NCBI GenBank assembly: GCA_963739375.1
Contig: CAVUAF010000020.1
Location: 186,001 to 250,000, forward strand
Origin: CAVUAF01 sp963739375
GTDB lineage: Bacteria; Acidobacteriota; Terriglobia; Terriglobales; Acidobacteriaceae
Reading direction: 5' to 3'
DNA length: 64,000 nt
Positions 26,701-35,240 of this stretch are shown one piece after another. Both the position numbers and the translations under genes were made by a program. Positions within the stretch are counted from its first letter, which is position 1. Every line of letters starts with the position of its first letter. The notes below the pieces were generated by a model that saw nothing but the letters and a program-made list of their open reading frames with translations, did no database searches and was not told the origin of the DNA.

Positions 26701-27269
26701 AGGAGTCGGGGCTGCGCCTGTTGCCCGACAATCCGCGGGTCCCGGAGTTCACCGCGGCGCGCGACGCCGCCATCGCCCAGTGGGAGGTGACGCTCGACAA
26801 GCTCAAAACGACGCCGCCCGTGGGCCGCGTGGTGATCCACATCTCCTCCGACATCAAGCACTGGGAGAACACCACGAACGACATCGAGGTGCGCGCCGGG
26901 GACGTGCTTACGATTCCCAAGAAGCCCGGCTTCGTCATGATCACCGGAGCGGTGCAGAGCCCGAACGCGGTCAGCTACCGGCGCGGCCGCTCGGCAGCGT
27001 GGTACCTGGGCCAGGCAGGCGGCCCCAACCAGCAGGCGAACAAGAGGAGCATTTACGTCATCCGCGCCGATGGCTCGATGATCGGCAATGGCGGGCCCCT
27101 GGGTATGGGGCTCTTCGCCGGCGGCCTGCACACCATCTCGCTGCAGCCCGGCGACATGGTAGTGGTGCCGGAGAAGGCGATCGGCGGGCCGACGCCGTGG
27201 CAAACCATCTTCCAGGGCGCGCAGGCAGCCGCCTCAATCGGCATCGCCGCCAGCGTGCTAATAAAGTAG
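23745..27269 (+). CDS. Outer-membrane polysaccharide export protein with multiple SLBB domains (Wza-like)
   Basis: A 1174-residue secreted protein with a signal peptide (~residues 1-40). Residues ~50-330 are charged and proline-rich. The polysaccharide export domain (GPEYVLGPGDMVNIEISG) is near residue 387. About seven SLBB-like repeats follow, beginning near 465, 550, 642, 733, 825, 921 and 1062, each with a V.GEV..PG.Y pattern and several ending in LAGG. Wza proteins normally have two or three, so this is a greatly extended exporter. It would form the trans-envelope conduit for the polymer. The ATG at 23745 has GAGAGG five bases upstream. Confidence 0.93.
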   Translation: MRIYCDVNLLMRTARRLACLALLVACASLWAQDDKVYGTRDRSQAEKEADRLATLAPERVIEILAREPGLLLQVKRDLVRLVYSEGRILDADEFTDEALFRLIRENVNVRAIATREIENRNYIRPKPTREEIERERRLREVYGVPTEPAQPGAGATAETAAGAQRTKNQEEDYWRRHERDAENPRVLPLPPRTEQQNAPPREQRPVSPTDRTRELNRAELEAQNPFELMTPDQSRMARVSPSEMGDVISAAAARAGAGGQLDGMLSDADMGQMRPRVPSGGLNAPTTQLPSRDTTSPRDLSRRGTSETEARLDRRGYEYPRATTEAAPDIHPNPLLRHKPNPYADVPALYDLYTQQARRQPAMERFGVNVFVEGTGNYDDLPMDMPVGPEYVLGPGDMVNIEISGSVPQRVQRTVDREGRVALPEVGTVLVAGRSLGDVQHAVQAALRTQFRDANADVSLARLRTVRVYVVGDVVHPGPYDISALSTPLAAIFAAGGVTAKGSMRNIVHKRGERILESFDAYDVLLRGARADIRPLGPGDTILVQPIGPQVTVEGMVRRPAIYEIGGEKTLAEVLELAGGVMSTGTLRHLSVERLVAHEGRVMQPIDIPETNNDAAVNKILNDFKVQDGDRIRVAAIVPYTAKTLYVDGHVFLPNKYAFKDGMKVSDVIKPADLLPEPYYSHAEIIRLNPPNFAPQVISFNLGEALAHRDADLPLQPFDTIRVFGRFDFEDPPVVSVTGEVRDPGDHRTNGVTHVSDAVYLAGGLTTEAAPDDVQVVRKIENNHIKIISVNLRKALAGDPVENVVLQPMDRVIVHRDLAKTDPAKVVIQGEVGTPGPYPLSAGMTASQLVQLAGGLKRGADTESADLTRFETRQGQKLQGEQQTVELAKAMAGDAAADVPLRDGDVLSVRQLTGWQDRGAFITVQGEVLHPTGYGIREGERLSSILKRAGGFRAGAYPYGAVLVREQVRDLEERSRIELIRRVQAQESGLRLLPDNPRVPEFTAARDAAIAQWEVTLDKLKTTPPVGRVVIHISSDIKHWENTTNDIEVRAGDVLTIPKKPGFVMITGAVQSPNAVSYRRGRSAAWYLGQAGGPNQQANKRSIYVIRADGSMIGNGGPLGMGLFAGGLHTISLQPGDMVVVPEKAIGGPTPWQTIFQGAQAAASIGIAASVLIK

Positions 27270-27285
27270 GAGGCGCGGCCGCGCA

Positions 27286-29724
27286 ATGCGTTGGGGTGCT
27301 GTCTGGCTGAGCGCGCTGCTGCTCGCTGCCTCTACGTTCGCGCAGACCGCGGCGAAGACCGGCAGTGCCCCGCCGCGGCCACCGCACGTCCGGAAGCGCA
27401 GCCCCGAACCACGCCCGACCACGGAGGTCAACTTCCTCCGCAATCTGGCGCTGGACCAGAAGGCGATCTGGACCGCGCCGCTCAGCGTGCGGCTGCAGGA
27501 CGTCACCTGGCTGGCGCCGCTGGGCGGGCTGACCGCCGGGCTGCTGCGCAGCGACGCGCAGTTCTCGCGCCACCTCGACGCCACGCCCTCGCGGTTACAG
27601 CGCAGCAACAACATCGCCAATGCCGGTGTCGGCGCGCTGGTGGCACTCCCGGCGGGGCTGTACGGCTGGGGACTCATTACCCACGACCCGCACAAGCGGG
27701 AGACCGGCCTGCTTACCGCCGAGGCCCTGACCAACACCCTGGGGCTGGTTACGCTGATGAAGTACAGCTTCGGGCGCCAGCGGCCCCTGGAAGGCGCCGG
27801 CGCCGGTGACTTCCGCAGCGGCGGGGTTTCATTTCCCTCGGAGCACGCGGCGCTGGCCTGGTCGGCGGCCACCGTGCTGGCGCACGAGTATCCGGGCCCG
27901 CTGACGCAGCTCTTCGCCTACGGCACGGCCACGGCGGTGACCGCGGCGCGCATCACCGGCCGCGAGCACTTCCCTTCCGACGTGCTGGTGGGGAGCGCGC
28001 TGGGCTGGTTCGTCGGGCGCGAGGTGTACCGGCTGCATCACCAGCCGGAGGTGGGCGGCACGGACATCGGCGAGTTCGTGCGGGAAGGGGAAGGGGCGCG
28101 GCCCGCGTCGCGCATGGCTTCGCCCTATGTTCCGCCGGATAGCTGGGTGTACGGCGTCTTCGACCGGCTGAGCGCGCTGGGCTACGTGCAGACCGGCTCG
28201 GCCGGGCAGCGGCCGTGGACGCGCCTGGAGTGCGCGCGCCTGGTGCAGGAAGCGGCCGACAACCTGGCCGGCGACGATACCGAAAACGCTGAGGGACGGC
28301 GGCTGCAGGCGGCGCTGGCACAGGAGTTCGCGCCGGAAATCGAACGCCTGGGTGGCGGCCGCAACTTCGAGGCGCGGATCGAGTCGCTGTACACGCGCGT
28401 GACCGGCATCAGCGGTACGCCGCTGCGCGACGGCTATCACTTCGGCCAGACGCTGATCAACGACTACGGCCGGCCGTACGCCGCGGGCGTGAACGTCGTC
28501 AGCGGAATTCGTACCTACGCCACGGCGGGGCCGCTCGCCTTTTACCTCAGCGGCGAGTATCAGCACGCGCCCGGCGATGCCAATCCCATCGAGCGCCCCG
28601 GCGGTAACATTCCCGCCGACGAACTGGGCTTCAGCCGGCTGCCGCCGCAATCGCCGCTCGCGGAAGTCAATCGCTTTCGCGCGCTCGATGCCTACGTCGC
28701 GCTTAACTTCGCCGGCTGGCAGGCGAGCTTCGGGCGACAGTCGCTGTGGTGGGGGCCGGGCGCCAGCGGGCCCCTGCTGTGGAGCGACAACGCCGAGCCG
28801 GTCACCATGCTGCGCTTGCGCCGCAGCACGCCGATGCGGCTGCCGTCGCTGCTGGCGTGGCTGGGGCCGACGGATGTCGATGCCGTGATCGGACGGCTTG
28901 CCGGGCAGCACTTCGTGTACACCGCGCAGCACGGACTCGTCGGGAGTTTCTCGAGCCCGCTGGCGAACCAGCCGTTCGTCAACGCGGAGAAGATCACGTT
29001 CCACCCGACGGCGAACCTGGAGTTTGGCGTTTCCCTGAGCGGCATCCTCGGCGGGCCGGACTTCCCCATCACCTGGGACCGCGTCCTGCGCCACCTGACC
29101 GCGACCGCGACCGCCAACGGCATCGGCGACGCGGGCGACCGGCGTACCGGCTTCGACTTCAGCTACCGGGTGCCCTACCTGCGCAACTGGCTGGTGCTGT
29201 ACAACGACTCGATGGCGGAAGACGAGGTCTCGCCCATCGCCTACCCGCGGCGCTCGGCCATGAATCCCGGCATCTACCTGCCGCGCCTGCCGCGGCTGCC
29301 GAAGCTCGATTTCCGCGCCGAGGCGGTTTACACCGACTTGCCGGGGCTGCTGCACAAGGGGTTTTACTACTGGAACCTGCGCTATCTCGACGGCTACACC
29401 AATCGCGGCAACATCCTGGGGAGCTGGGTGGGGCGCGAAGGGCGCGGCCTGCTGCTGCAGAGCACCTACTGGCTGACGGCGCGCAACACCGTGCAGGTGG
29501 GGTTCCGGAAGCAAGGCGTGGATCCCGCGTTCTTGCAGGGCGGCACGCTGCACGACGCCTTCGCACGCGGCGAGGTCATGCTGCGCAACGACCTGCAGCT
29601 TTCCGCGCGCGTACAGTACGAGCGGTGGAATTTCCCGCTGCTGGCGCCCGGCGTCAAAAATAACGTCACCACCTCGTTCCAGCTGACCTACTCGCCGCAG
29701 TGGCGGGCCCACTGGCCCCGATGA
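27286..29724 (+). CDS. PAP2 phosphatase fused to a Wzi-like capsule assembly domain
   Basis: An 812-residue protein with a signal peptide (MRWGAVWLSALLLAASTFAQ). Residues ~60-255 are a PAP2/PgpB-type phosphatase with all three motifs: KYSFGRQRP (~158), PSEH in place of the common PSGH (~183), and ARITGREHFPSD (~222). Residues ~285-812 resemble the Wzi outer-membrane beta-barrel that holds capsule at the cell surface (GRQSLWWGPG, aromatic beta strands). A PAP2 domain could dephosphorylate undecaprenyl pyrophosphate, which polymer export releases. AGGAGG lies twelve bases before the ATG. Confidence 0.85.
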   Translation: MRWGAVWLSALLLAASTFAQTAAKTGSAPPRPPHVRKRSPEPRPTTEVNFLRNLALDQKAIWTAPLSVRLQDVTWLAPLGGLTAGLLRSDAQFSRHLDATPSRLQRSNNIANAGVGALVALPAGLYGWGLITHDPHKRETGLLTAEALTNTLGLVTLMKYSFGRQRPLEGAGAGDFRSGGVSFPSEHAALAWSAATVLAHEYPGPLTQLFAYGTATAVTAARITGREHFPSDVLVGSALGWFVGREVYRLHHQPEVGGTDIGEFVREGEGARPASRMASPYVPPDSWVYGVFDRLSALGYVQTGSAGQRPWTRLECARLVQEAADNLAGDDTENAEGRRLQAALAQEFAPEIERLGGGRNFEARIESLYTRVTGISGTPLRDGYHFGQTLINDYGRPYAAGVNVVSGIRTYATAGPLAFYLSGEYQHAPGDANPIERPGGNIPADELGFSRLPPQSPLAEVNRFRALDAYVALNFAGWQASFGRQSLWWGPGASGPLLWSDNAEPVTMLRLRRSTPMRLPSLLAWLGPTDVDAVIGRLAGQHFVYTAQHGLVGSFSSPLANQPFVNAEKITFHPTANLEFGVSLSGILGGPDFPITWDRVLRHLTATATANGIGDAGDRRTGFDFSYRVPYLRNWLVLYNDSMAEDEVSPIAYPRRSAMNPGIYLPRLPRLPKLDFRAEAVYTDLPGLLHKGFYYWNLRYLDGYTNRGNILGSWVGREGRGLLLQSTYWLTARNTVQVGFRKQGVDPAFLQGGTLHDAFARGEVMLRNDLQLSARVQYERWNFPLLAPGVKNNVTTSFQLTYSPQWRAHWPR

Positions 29725-29794
29725 CCAGCCTCTTGCAATCCGGCGCGGTTGGACGCAAGCTGCTGGGAACACGGCCCCGGCCGCTGCCCAGGAC

Positions 29795-31300
29795 ATGCGC
29801 GTGACCACGCCCGTTCGTGAAATGCCGATCCGGAAATTCGTCGAGCACGAGTTTCCCGCCTCGCCGGTGCACTCGCTGGCGGGCCGCGACGTCGCCACCG
29901 AGCGCGATGATTTCTACATCCGCACCCCGCGGGTGGCGCGGCTGCTGGCGTTCCTGTTCGACGTGGTGTGGATCGCCGCCGCCGCCGGGGTCACGTTTGC
30001 CATCTTCGCGCTGCGCCCGCCCGCGCTGGCGCCCCTGGCGCGCCGCGATTGCGCGGGCCTGCTGGTGCTCTACTCGGTGATGGTGGTGTTCGCGCTGCGC
30101 GCGCTGCACCTCTACATCCGGCCACGGCGCACGGGAATGTTCGGCGACCTGACCACCATCACCTGGGCGCTGGCCCTGGCCACCAGCGCTGTGTTGTTCT
30201 ACCTGTGGCTGGCGGATGGACGGCTGCGCGTCGCCGTGGTCCTGACGGCGGGCGCGCTCGACCTACTGGCGCTGGTGGGGTGGCGCGCGGTGCGGATGAA
30301 GGTGGTTGAACACCGCGTGGCCTCCGGCCGCGCCATGCGGCACGTACTGATCATCGGGGCGGGGCGCGTGGGCCGCGCGCTGGCCGGCTTCCTCGAACAA
30401 AACCCGCAGTTCGGCTGCGAAGTGAGGGGCTTCCTCGACCAGCACCCGGCGGACGATCCGCGCGTGCTCGGCGGGCTGGAACGTTTCCGCGGCATCGTGC
30501 GCACGCATTTTATCGACGAAATCATCATCACCATCCCGTCGGAGCGCGACCTGGTGCGCAGCCTGGTGGACGAGGCCCAGCAGTACGGCGTGCGCGTGCG
30601 GGTGATCCCGGAATTGTTCGACGGCCTGGGGCTGCAGGCGCCGATTGATTACCTGGGGCGCTTCCCCACCATGGAACTCCACCGCGAGCCTATTCCCAAG
30701 GCCGGTTTGTGGGCGAAGCGGGGGCTGGACCTGGCGGCGTCGGCCACCGGCCTCGTGCTGACGGCGCCGCTGATGGCGCTGGTCGCGCTGGCCATCAAGC
30801 TCGACTCGCGTGGCCCGGTGCTGTACCCGTCGGAGCGCGTGGGCAAGAAAGGGCGGCGCTTCACCTGCTACAAGTTCCGTTCCATGGTGGCCAATGCCGA
30901 CGCGGTGAAAGAGGAACTGCGCCGCAGCCACAACTACCGCACCGGCCCGACTTTCAAGATCGAGAACGACCCGCGCATCACCCCGCTGGGGCGCTTCCTG
31001 CGCCACTACAGCCTGGACGAGCTGCCGCAACTGTTCAACGTGCTGCGCGGCGACATGAGCCTGGTGGGGCCGCGGCCGCATCCCATCGACGACTTCCAGC
31101 AGTACGACGCCGAGCACATGCCGCGGCTGCACGTGAAGCCCGGCGTGACCGGCCTGTGGCAGGTGATGGCGCGGCGGGATCCCTCGTTCGAGACCAACCT
31201 GCGGCTGGACCTGGAGTACATCGAGAACTGGACGCTGACGCTCGACTTCAAGATCCTGCTCCTGACCTTGCCCGTGGTGCTGCGCGGCAACGGGCAGTGA
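29795..31300 (+). CDS. Undecaprenyl-phosphate sugar phosphotransferase (WbaP/WcaJ type)
   Basis: A 501-residue initiating glycosyl-1-phosphate transferase. It has four to five N-terminal membrane helices, a CoA-binding-like domain (~165-290, HVLIIGAGRVGRALAGFLEQ) and a C-terminal catalytic bacterial sugar transferase domain (~305-500). The last contains RVGKKGRRFTCYKFRSM, DELPQLFNVLRGDMSLVGPRP and VKPGVTGLWQVM. It links the first sugar phosphate to undecaprenyl phosphate on the inner membrane. The start is uncertain (ATG 29795 or 29822). Confidence 0.95.
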   Translation: MRVTTPVREMPIRKFVEHEFPASPVHSLAGRDVATERDDFYIRTPRVARLLAFLFDVVWIAAAAGVTFAIFALRPPALAPLARRDCAGLLVLYSVMVVFALRALHLYIRPRRTGMFGDLTTITWALALATSAVLFYLWLADGRLRVAVVLTAGALDLLALVGWRAVRMKVVEHRVASGRAMRHVLIIGAGRVGRALAGFLEQNPQFGCEVRGFLDQHPADDPRVLGGLERFRGIVRTHFIDEIIITIPSERDLVRSLVDEAQQYGVRVRVIPELFDGLGLQAPIDYLGRFPTMELHREPIPKAGLWAKRGLDLAASATGLVLTAPLMALVALAIKLDSRGPVLYPSERVGKKGRRFTCYKFRSMVANADAVKEELRRSHNYRTGPTFKIENDPRITPLGRFLRHYSLDELPQLFNVLRGDMSLVGPRPHPIDDFQQYDAEHMPRLHVKPGVTGLWQVMARRDPSFETNLRLDLEYIENWTLTLDFKILLLTLPVVLRGNGQ

Positions 31301-31323
31301 GCAACGCTTTGAGGAGGCAGTAG

Positions 31324-32679
31324 GTGGACAACCCAGGGCAGCGGTATTCGCCCGTCATCGACAACCCGCCGGAGCCGCCGTTGCGCGACGACGAGATGCT
31401 GGAGCTGCGTCTCGACCAGGTGGTCTACGACAAGCTGCGGGTGCTGTGGGCCGAGCGGCGGCTCCTGGGGCGCATCACCGTGGTCGCGTTTGTCGTGCTG
31501 TTTGTCGTTTACTTTGCGCGCATTCCCGCCATCCCATCGCTGGGCATCTCCCGCACTTACTTCCTCATTCCGGAACGCTACGAGTCCACGGTGCGGCTGA
31601 TGCCGCCGCAGGGCCAGGGTAGCTTTTCCGCGCTGGCGGCCATGGCCGGCGCCCGTACCGGCAGCGACACCCTGGGCTCGCTGGCAGCCAGCATGCTGGG
31701 AGTGCAGACCAGCGGCGCGGTCATCGTGGGGATCATGTTCGACCGCACGGTGAGCGACCGCATTATCGACAAATTCGACCTGCGCAAGGAATACGGCCTG
31801 CGGTACTACGAGTACGCGCGCCTGGAGCTGGCCAAGAACGTCGCCGTCTCCGAGGACCGCAAGAGCGGCATCATCGCCATCACCGTCACCTCCCGCAGCC
31901 CGCAGGAAGCGCGCGACATGGCGCAGGCCTACGTGGATGAGATCAGCCGCGCCGTGATCGAGGTCTCCAAAGGCGCGGCCAGCCGCGAGCGCGTGGCCCT
32001 GGAGCAGCGGCTGGAGGTGATCAAGAAAGACCTCGACCAGTCGGCGGCGGCGTTTGCGCAGTTCGCGAGCACCAACACCGCCATCAACATCCCCGAGCAG
32101 GCCAAGGCCACCATGACCGCGGCCGCCCGGGTGCAGGCGGAGCTGGTCGCCGCCGAATCGGAACTCGAGGGCCTGCAGCAGATCTATACCGACAGCAACT
32201 TCCGGGTGCGGACGCTGCGCGGACGCATTGCGGAGCTGAAGCGCCAGGTGGATTCGTCGGACAGCAGCCGGGGCTCGGCTGATTCTCTCGGCCGCATCAT
32301 TCACGATCTGCCGAAGCTGGGCGTGCAGTGGGCCAACCTCTTCCGCCGGGCCACCATCGACGAAGCCGTCTACGAGGCGCTCACCAAGCAGTACGAGTTT
32401 GCCAAGATACAGGAAGCCAAAGAGGTGGCCCCGGTCTCCGTGCTCGACCAGCCCGACTTGCCGGAAAGGAAATCGAGCCCGAAGCGGACCTACCTGATTC
32501 TGGGCGGCACCTTCTTCTTCTTCCTGCTGGGCTCCGCCTGGATCATCGGGAAGGACGCCTGGCGCAACCTCGATCCCGCCGACCCGCGCAAGCAGTTCGT
32601 GCTGGAGGTGTGGAGCACCGTCCCCAAGCCCGAGATGGCGCGCCTGCGCGCCTGGCGCTGGCCGTTCCGCCGGGAATGA
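31324..32679 (+). CDS. Polysaccharide chain-length determinant (Wzz family)
   Basis: A 451-residue co-polymerase with membrane helices near each end (~42-61 VVAFVVLFVVYFA and ~395-415 LILGGTFFFFLLGSAWIIG). The periplasmic region is long and coiled-coil-rich (~200-310), with the GNVR/proline-rich segment VLDQPDLPERKSSPKR before helix 2. No cytoplasmic tyrosine kinase domain follows, and no kinase or phosphatase gene is seen in the locus. It starts at GTG with AGGAGG seven bases upstream. Confidence 0.9.
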   Translation: MDNPGQRYSPVIDNPPEPPLRDDEMLELRLDQVVYDKLRVLWAERRLLGRITVVAFVVLFVVYFARIPAIPSLGISRTYFLIPERYESTVRLMPPQGQGSFSALAAMAGARTGSDTLGSLAASMLGVQTSGAVIVGIMFDRTVSDRIIDKFDLRKEYGLRYYEYARLELAKNVAVSEDRKSGIIAITVTSRSPQEARDMAQAYVDEISRAVIEVSKGAASRERVALEQRLEVIKKDLDQSAAAFAQFASTNTAINIPEQAKATMTAAARVQAELVAAESELEGLQQIYTDSNFRVRTLRGRIAELKRQVDSSDSSRGSADSLGRIIHDLPKLGVQWANLFRRATIDEAVYEALTKQYEFAKIQEAKEVAPVSVLDQPDLPERKSSPKRTYLILGGTFFFFLLGSAWIIGKDAWRNLDPADPRKQFVLEVWSTVPKPEMARLRAWRWPFRRE

Positions 32680-32681
32680 GC

Positions 32682-32842
32682 GGCTATTGGCTATTCGTTA
32701 TTGGTTATTCTTGTTCGTTAGCCGCTACTGCCTGCGACCTCTGCACCCGTTCGCGCTGCCACCGCGCGTCACCCCAGCCCGCCCCAAGCGCCAACCGGCA
32801 ATGGCCAATAACCAATAGCTAATAGCCAATAGCTAGTAGCCA
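32682..32842. repeat. Inverted repeat built of 7-base tandem units
   Basis: The left arm (32682-32722) consists of successive heptamers such as GGCTATT, GGCTATT, CGTTATT, GGTTATT. The right arm (32797-32842) is made of CCAATAA, CCAATAG, CTAATAG, CCAATAG, CTAGTAG. The arms are complementary over about 28 bases with few mismatches, flanking a ~75-base GC-rich spacer. The right arm ends 11 bases before the next start codon. AT content differs sharply from the flanking DNA. Confidence 0.85.
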
Positions 32843-32852
32843 GCCGCGAATC

Positions 32853-34304
32853 ATGAACGCCCACAGCCTCGGATATCCGCTCGCCGCTCCGCGCTCCGGC
32901 GCGCGCGCGGCCGCGGTGTGGCTGCTGCTGATCGTCATCGTCGGCGGCGTCATCGCCTTCAGCGACGGCATCTCGAAGCCGTTCAACAACGAGTGGGAGT
33001 ACGTGCAGGAGGAGGCACTCACCTACGAAGCGCCGGCCGCCGCCCTCGTCTTTGCCGTGTTCATGTTGCCGCTGGTTTTCGGCTTCGCCTTACAGCAGCG
33101 CGCCAGCCTGACGGAAGCCCTGCTGCTCTGGTACGTGCTCTGTATTTCCACCTACACCAAGGACTTCGCCTACCTCCGAATTCCCGGCATCCCGCTGTTC
33201 ATCACCGACTACCTGCTGCTGTTCCTGCTCATCCGGGTGTTGGTGTGGCCGCGGCTGCGGGTGCCGAACCCGCTGCGCATGCCGGCGGCGGGGGTGGTGG
33301 TGCTGCTGCTGGTCGGCGGGCTGGCCGCGGTCCGCGGTCTCGGGCGCGGCGAATCGGCGCTGCTGGTGGCGCGCGATTATGCCATGGTCGCGTACTCCCT
33401 GTTCGTCGTGGTCGCCGCCGCGTTGCTGCGTGACTGGGCGGCGGTGAAGCGCGTCCTGCTCATGGTCGGGGTAGGCTGCATGCTGCTCAGCCTCAACGCC
33501 TGGGGATGGTTCCTAAACGCGCCCGGGCAGCGCCGCTATGTTCTGTTCCCGTGCATTCTGGCCGGCGGTTTCGTGGGGCTGCTGGCGGCCACGCTGAATC
33601 GTGTGCTGCCGGCGGCGAGCGGCTGGTTGGCCACCGCCGCGGTAGGGGGTGGGCTCGTCCTGGCCAACGCCCGCAGCGAGTACGTCGCCATCCTCGCCAC
33701 CGTGGGCCTGATGTTCCTGTTGCACCGGGGTTCGATTGCCGCACGGCTTAAGGTGCTCGCGGCCGTGGTCGTAATCGCGACGGTGATGACCTTCGCCGTG
33801 CTGCAGACCAAGGCTGGCTCCGAACTGGTGAGCCGCATCGTCTCCGACTTCGTCAGCGGGGTGATGAATCCGCAGGACGATCCTACCGCCCAGTTCCGCT
33901 TCCTGGCGTGGGGCGAAGCCTACAGTCGTTTCGTGCAGCAGCCGGTGTTGGGCGAGGGCTACGGCATCCCTTTCACCTTCCTGATCTGGACGCAGGATTC
34001 CCGCCCGCACAACACCTTCCTGACTTTTCTTTACAAGAGCGGCGTCGTCGGTTTCCTGGCGCTCCTCTTCTTCCTGGGCCACTTCTTCATAACCGGCGTC
34101 CGCTGGGCGCGGCGCAGCCCGCGGGAGCACGAAGGCGCGCTGCTGAACGTCATCGTGCTGAGCGTCTTTGCCGTACTCTTGACCGGCATGTTCACCCTGG
34201 TTTTCGAGAGCCCGTTCGTGGGTGCGCCGCTCTGGCTGTTCATCGGAGTCGGCTATCGCTGCGTGCGGCTTCTCGCATCGGCGCCACCAAGGCAGGCTCG
34301 ATGA
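32853..34304 (+). CDS. O-antigen polymerase/ligase family membrane protein (Wzy-like)
   Basis: A 483-residue protein with about 11-12 hydrophobic helices and a large periplasmic loop (~330-375) containing the Wzy_C-like stretch QFRFLAWGEAYSRFVQQPVLGEGYG...SRPHNTFL. The H-N in PHNTFL and R in the loop match the polymerase/ligase pattern. It would polymerise undecaprenyl-linked repeat units in the periplasm. It starts right after the heptamer repeat. Confidence 0.85.
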   Translation: MNAHSLGYPLAAPRSGARAAAVWLLLIVIVGGVIAFSDGISKPFNNEWEYVQEEALTYEAPAAALVFAVFMLPLVFGFALQQRASLTEALLLWYVLCISTYTKDFAYLRIPGIPLFITDYLLLFLLIRVLVWPRLRVPNPLRMPAAGVVVLLLVGGLAAVRGLGRGESALLVARDYAMVAYSLFVVVAAALLRDWAAVKRVLLMVGVGCMLLSLNAWGWFLNAPGQRRYVLFPCILAGGFVGLLAATLNRVLPAASGWLATAAVGGGLVLANARSEYVAILATVGLMFLLHRGSIAARLKVLAAVVVIATVMTFAVLQTKAGSELVSRIVSDFVSGVMNPQDDPTAQFRFLAWGEAYSRFVQQPVLGEGYGIPFTFLIWTQDSRPHNTFLTFLYKSGVVGFLALLFFLGHFFITGVRWARRSPREHEGALLNVIVLSVFAVLLTGMFTLVFESPFVGAPLWLFIGVGYRCVRLLASAPPRQAR

Positions 34305-35167
34305 CCGCGCCAGCTGTCGTCTTGAATGGCCCCACACCCAAAGACCGCTCACGGTTCCTGCAAGTGCTGCGCCGTTACATTGAGCAGGGTAAGGTCTCAA
34401 CCGACGGAGAGGCGCTGGTGGTTGGAGCTACGGATGAAGATGCCGAAGTCTTACGCCAAGCCGGCTGGTCGCGAATGACGCTTTCGACCTTCCCGGGCGA
34501 AGCCGCCGCCCAACAAGGCACTTCGTATGACGACCGTTATCTGGTGCTGGATGTCGAGAACATGCATCTCCGCGACGAGAGCTACGATCTGGTGTTCGCT
34601 CACGAGGTGCTACACCATTGCCGGTCACCCCATCGAGCGTTGTGTGAAATGCTGCGCGTGTCTCGCCGCTATGTGCTTTTCCAGGAGCCCAACGACTGTT
34701 TCCTGAGCCGGCTGAATTGTCGGCTGGGCCTTGCTCTAACTTATGAGATTCCCGCGGTGGTAGCCCATGATTTTGTTGCCGGCGGTGTGCGCAACTCCGG
34801 CATTCCGAACTTCGTCGCGCGTTGGACGCGGCGCGAAGCTGAGAAGGTGGCCCGCTCGTTCATTCCGGAAAAGCTCCTCCATGTGCATGGGTATGGCTAC
34901 TGGGAGCTGAATGCGACCGAGTACGAGCTCGGTCTGCGCAAAGGAACCACCCTCGGGCAGTTGGTCACTCTCGCCGGCGGTCCGCGCAATTTCCAGCGAG
35001 TTCTGCGCCTCGCAGAGCGGATACTGAACCTGTTGCCAATCACCCGACATCAAGGCAACAAGTTCTTTTGCTGCATCGAGAAGACGCGCGAACTGCGACC
35101 ATGGTTGCGTTCCAACGGCAGCACGATTGCATTCGATCGCGCCTACCTCCACCGGCAAGGCGATTGA
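34301..35167 (+). CDS. Class I SAM-dependent methyltransferase
   Basis: A 288-residue protein. Motif I is atypical (GEALVVGATDEDAEVLRQ), followed by LVLDVENMHLRDESYDLVFAHEVLHHCRSPHRALCEMLRV, the usual Methyltransf_11 motif II/III region. The start ATG overlaps the Wzy stop as ATGA. Codon choice is somewhat less GC-rich than in neighbouring genes. It probably methylates a sugar of the polymer; the substrate is unknown. Confidence 0.78.
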   Translation: MTAPAVVLNGPTPKDRSRFLQVLRRYIEQGKVSTDGEALVVGATDEDAEVLRQAGWSRMTLSTFPGEAAAQQGTSYDDRYLVLDVENMHLRDESYDLVFAHEVLHHCRSPHRALCEMLRVSRRYVLFQEPNDCFLSRLNCRLGLALTYEIPAVVAHDFVAGGVRNSGIPNFVARWTRREAEKVARSFIPEKLLHVHGYGYWELNATEYELGLRKGTTLGQLVTLAGGPRNFQRVLRLAERILNLLPITRHQGNKFFCCIEKTRELRPWLRSNGSTIAFDRAYLHRQGD

Positions 35168-35240
35168 TTCCGTCGAACCAGCGGCGCTCGTCCTCTTCTT
35201 GTCCTTTTCTCAAAGGTGCACCTGTTAAAGGTAACCGTCC

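Noticed and set aside
23658..27203. 1181-residue minus-strand open frame
   Set aside because: It is a mirror of the SLBB exporter. It is His/Val/Arg-rich with no motif or ribosome binding site; the sense strand is clearly coding.
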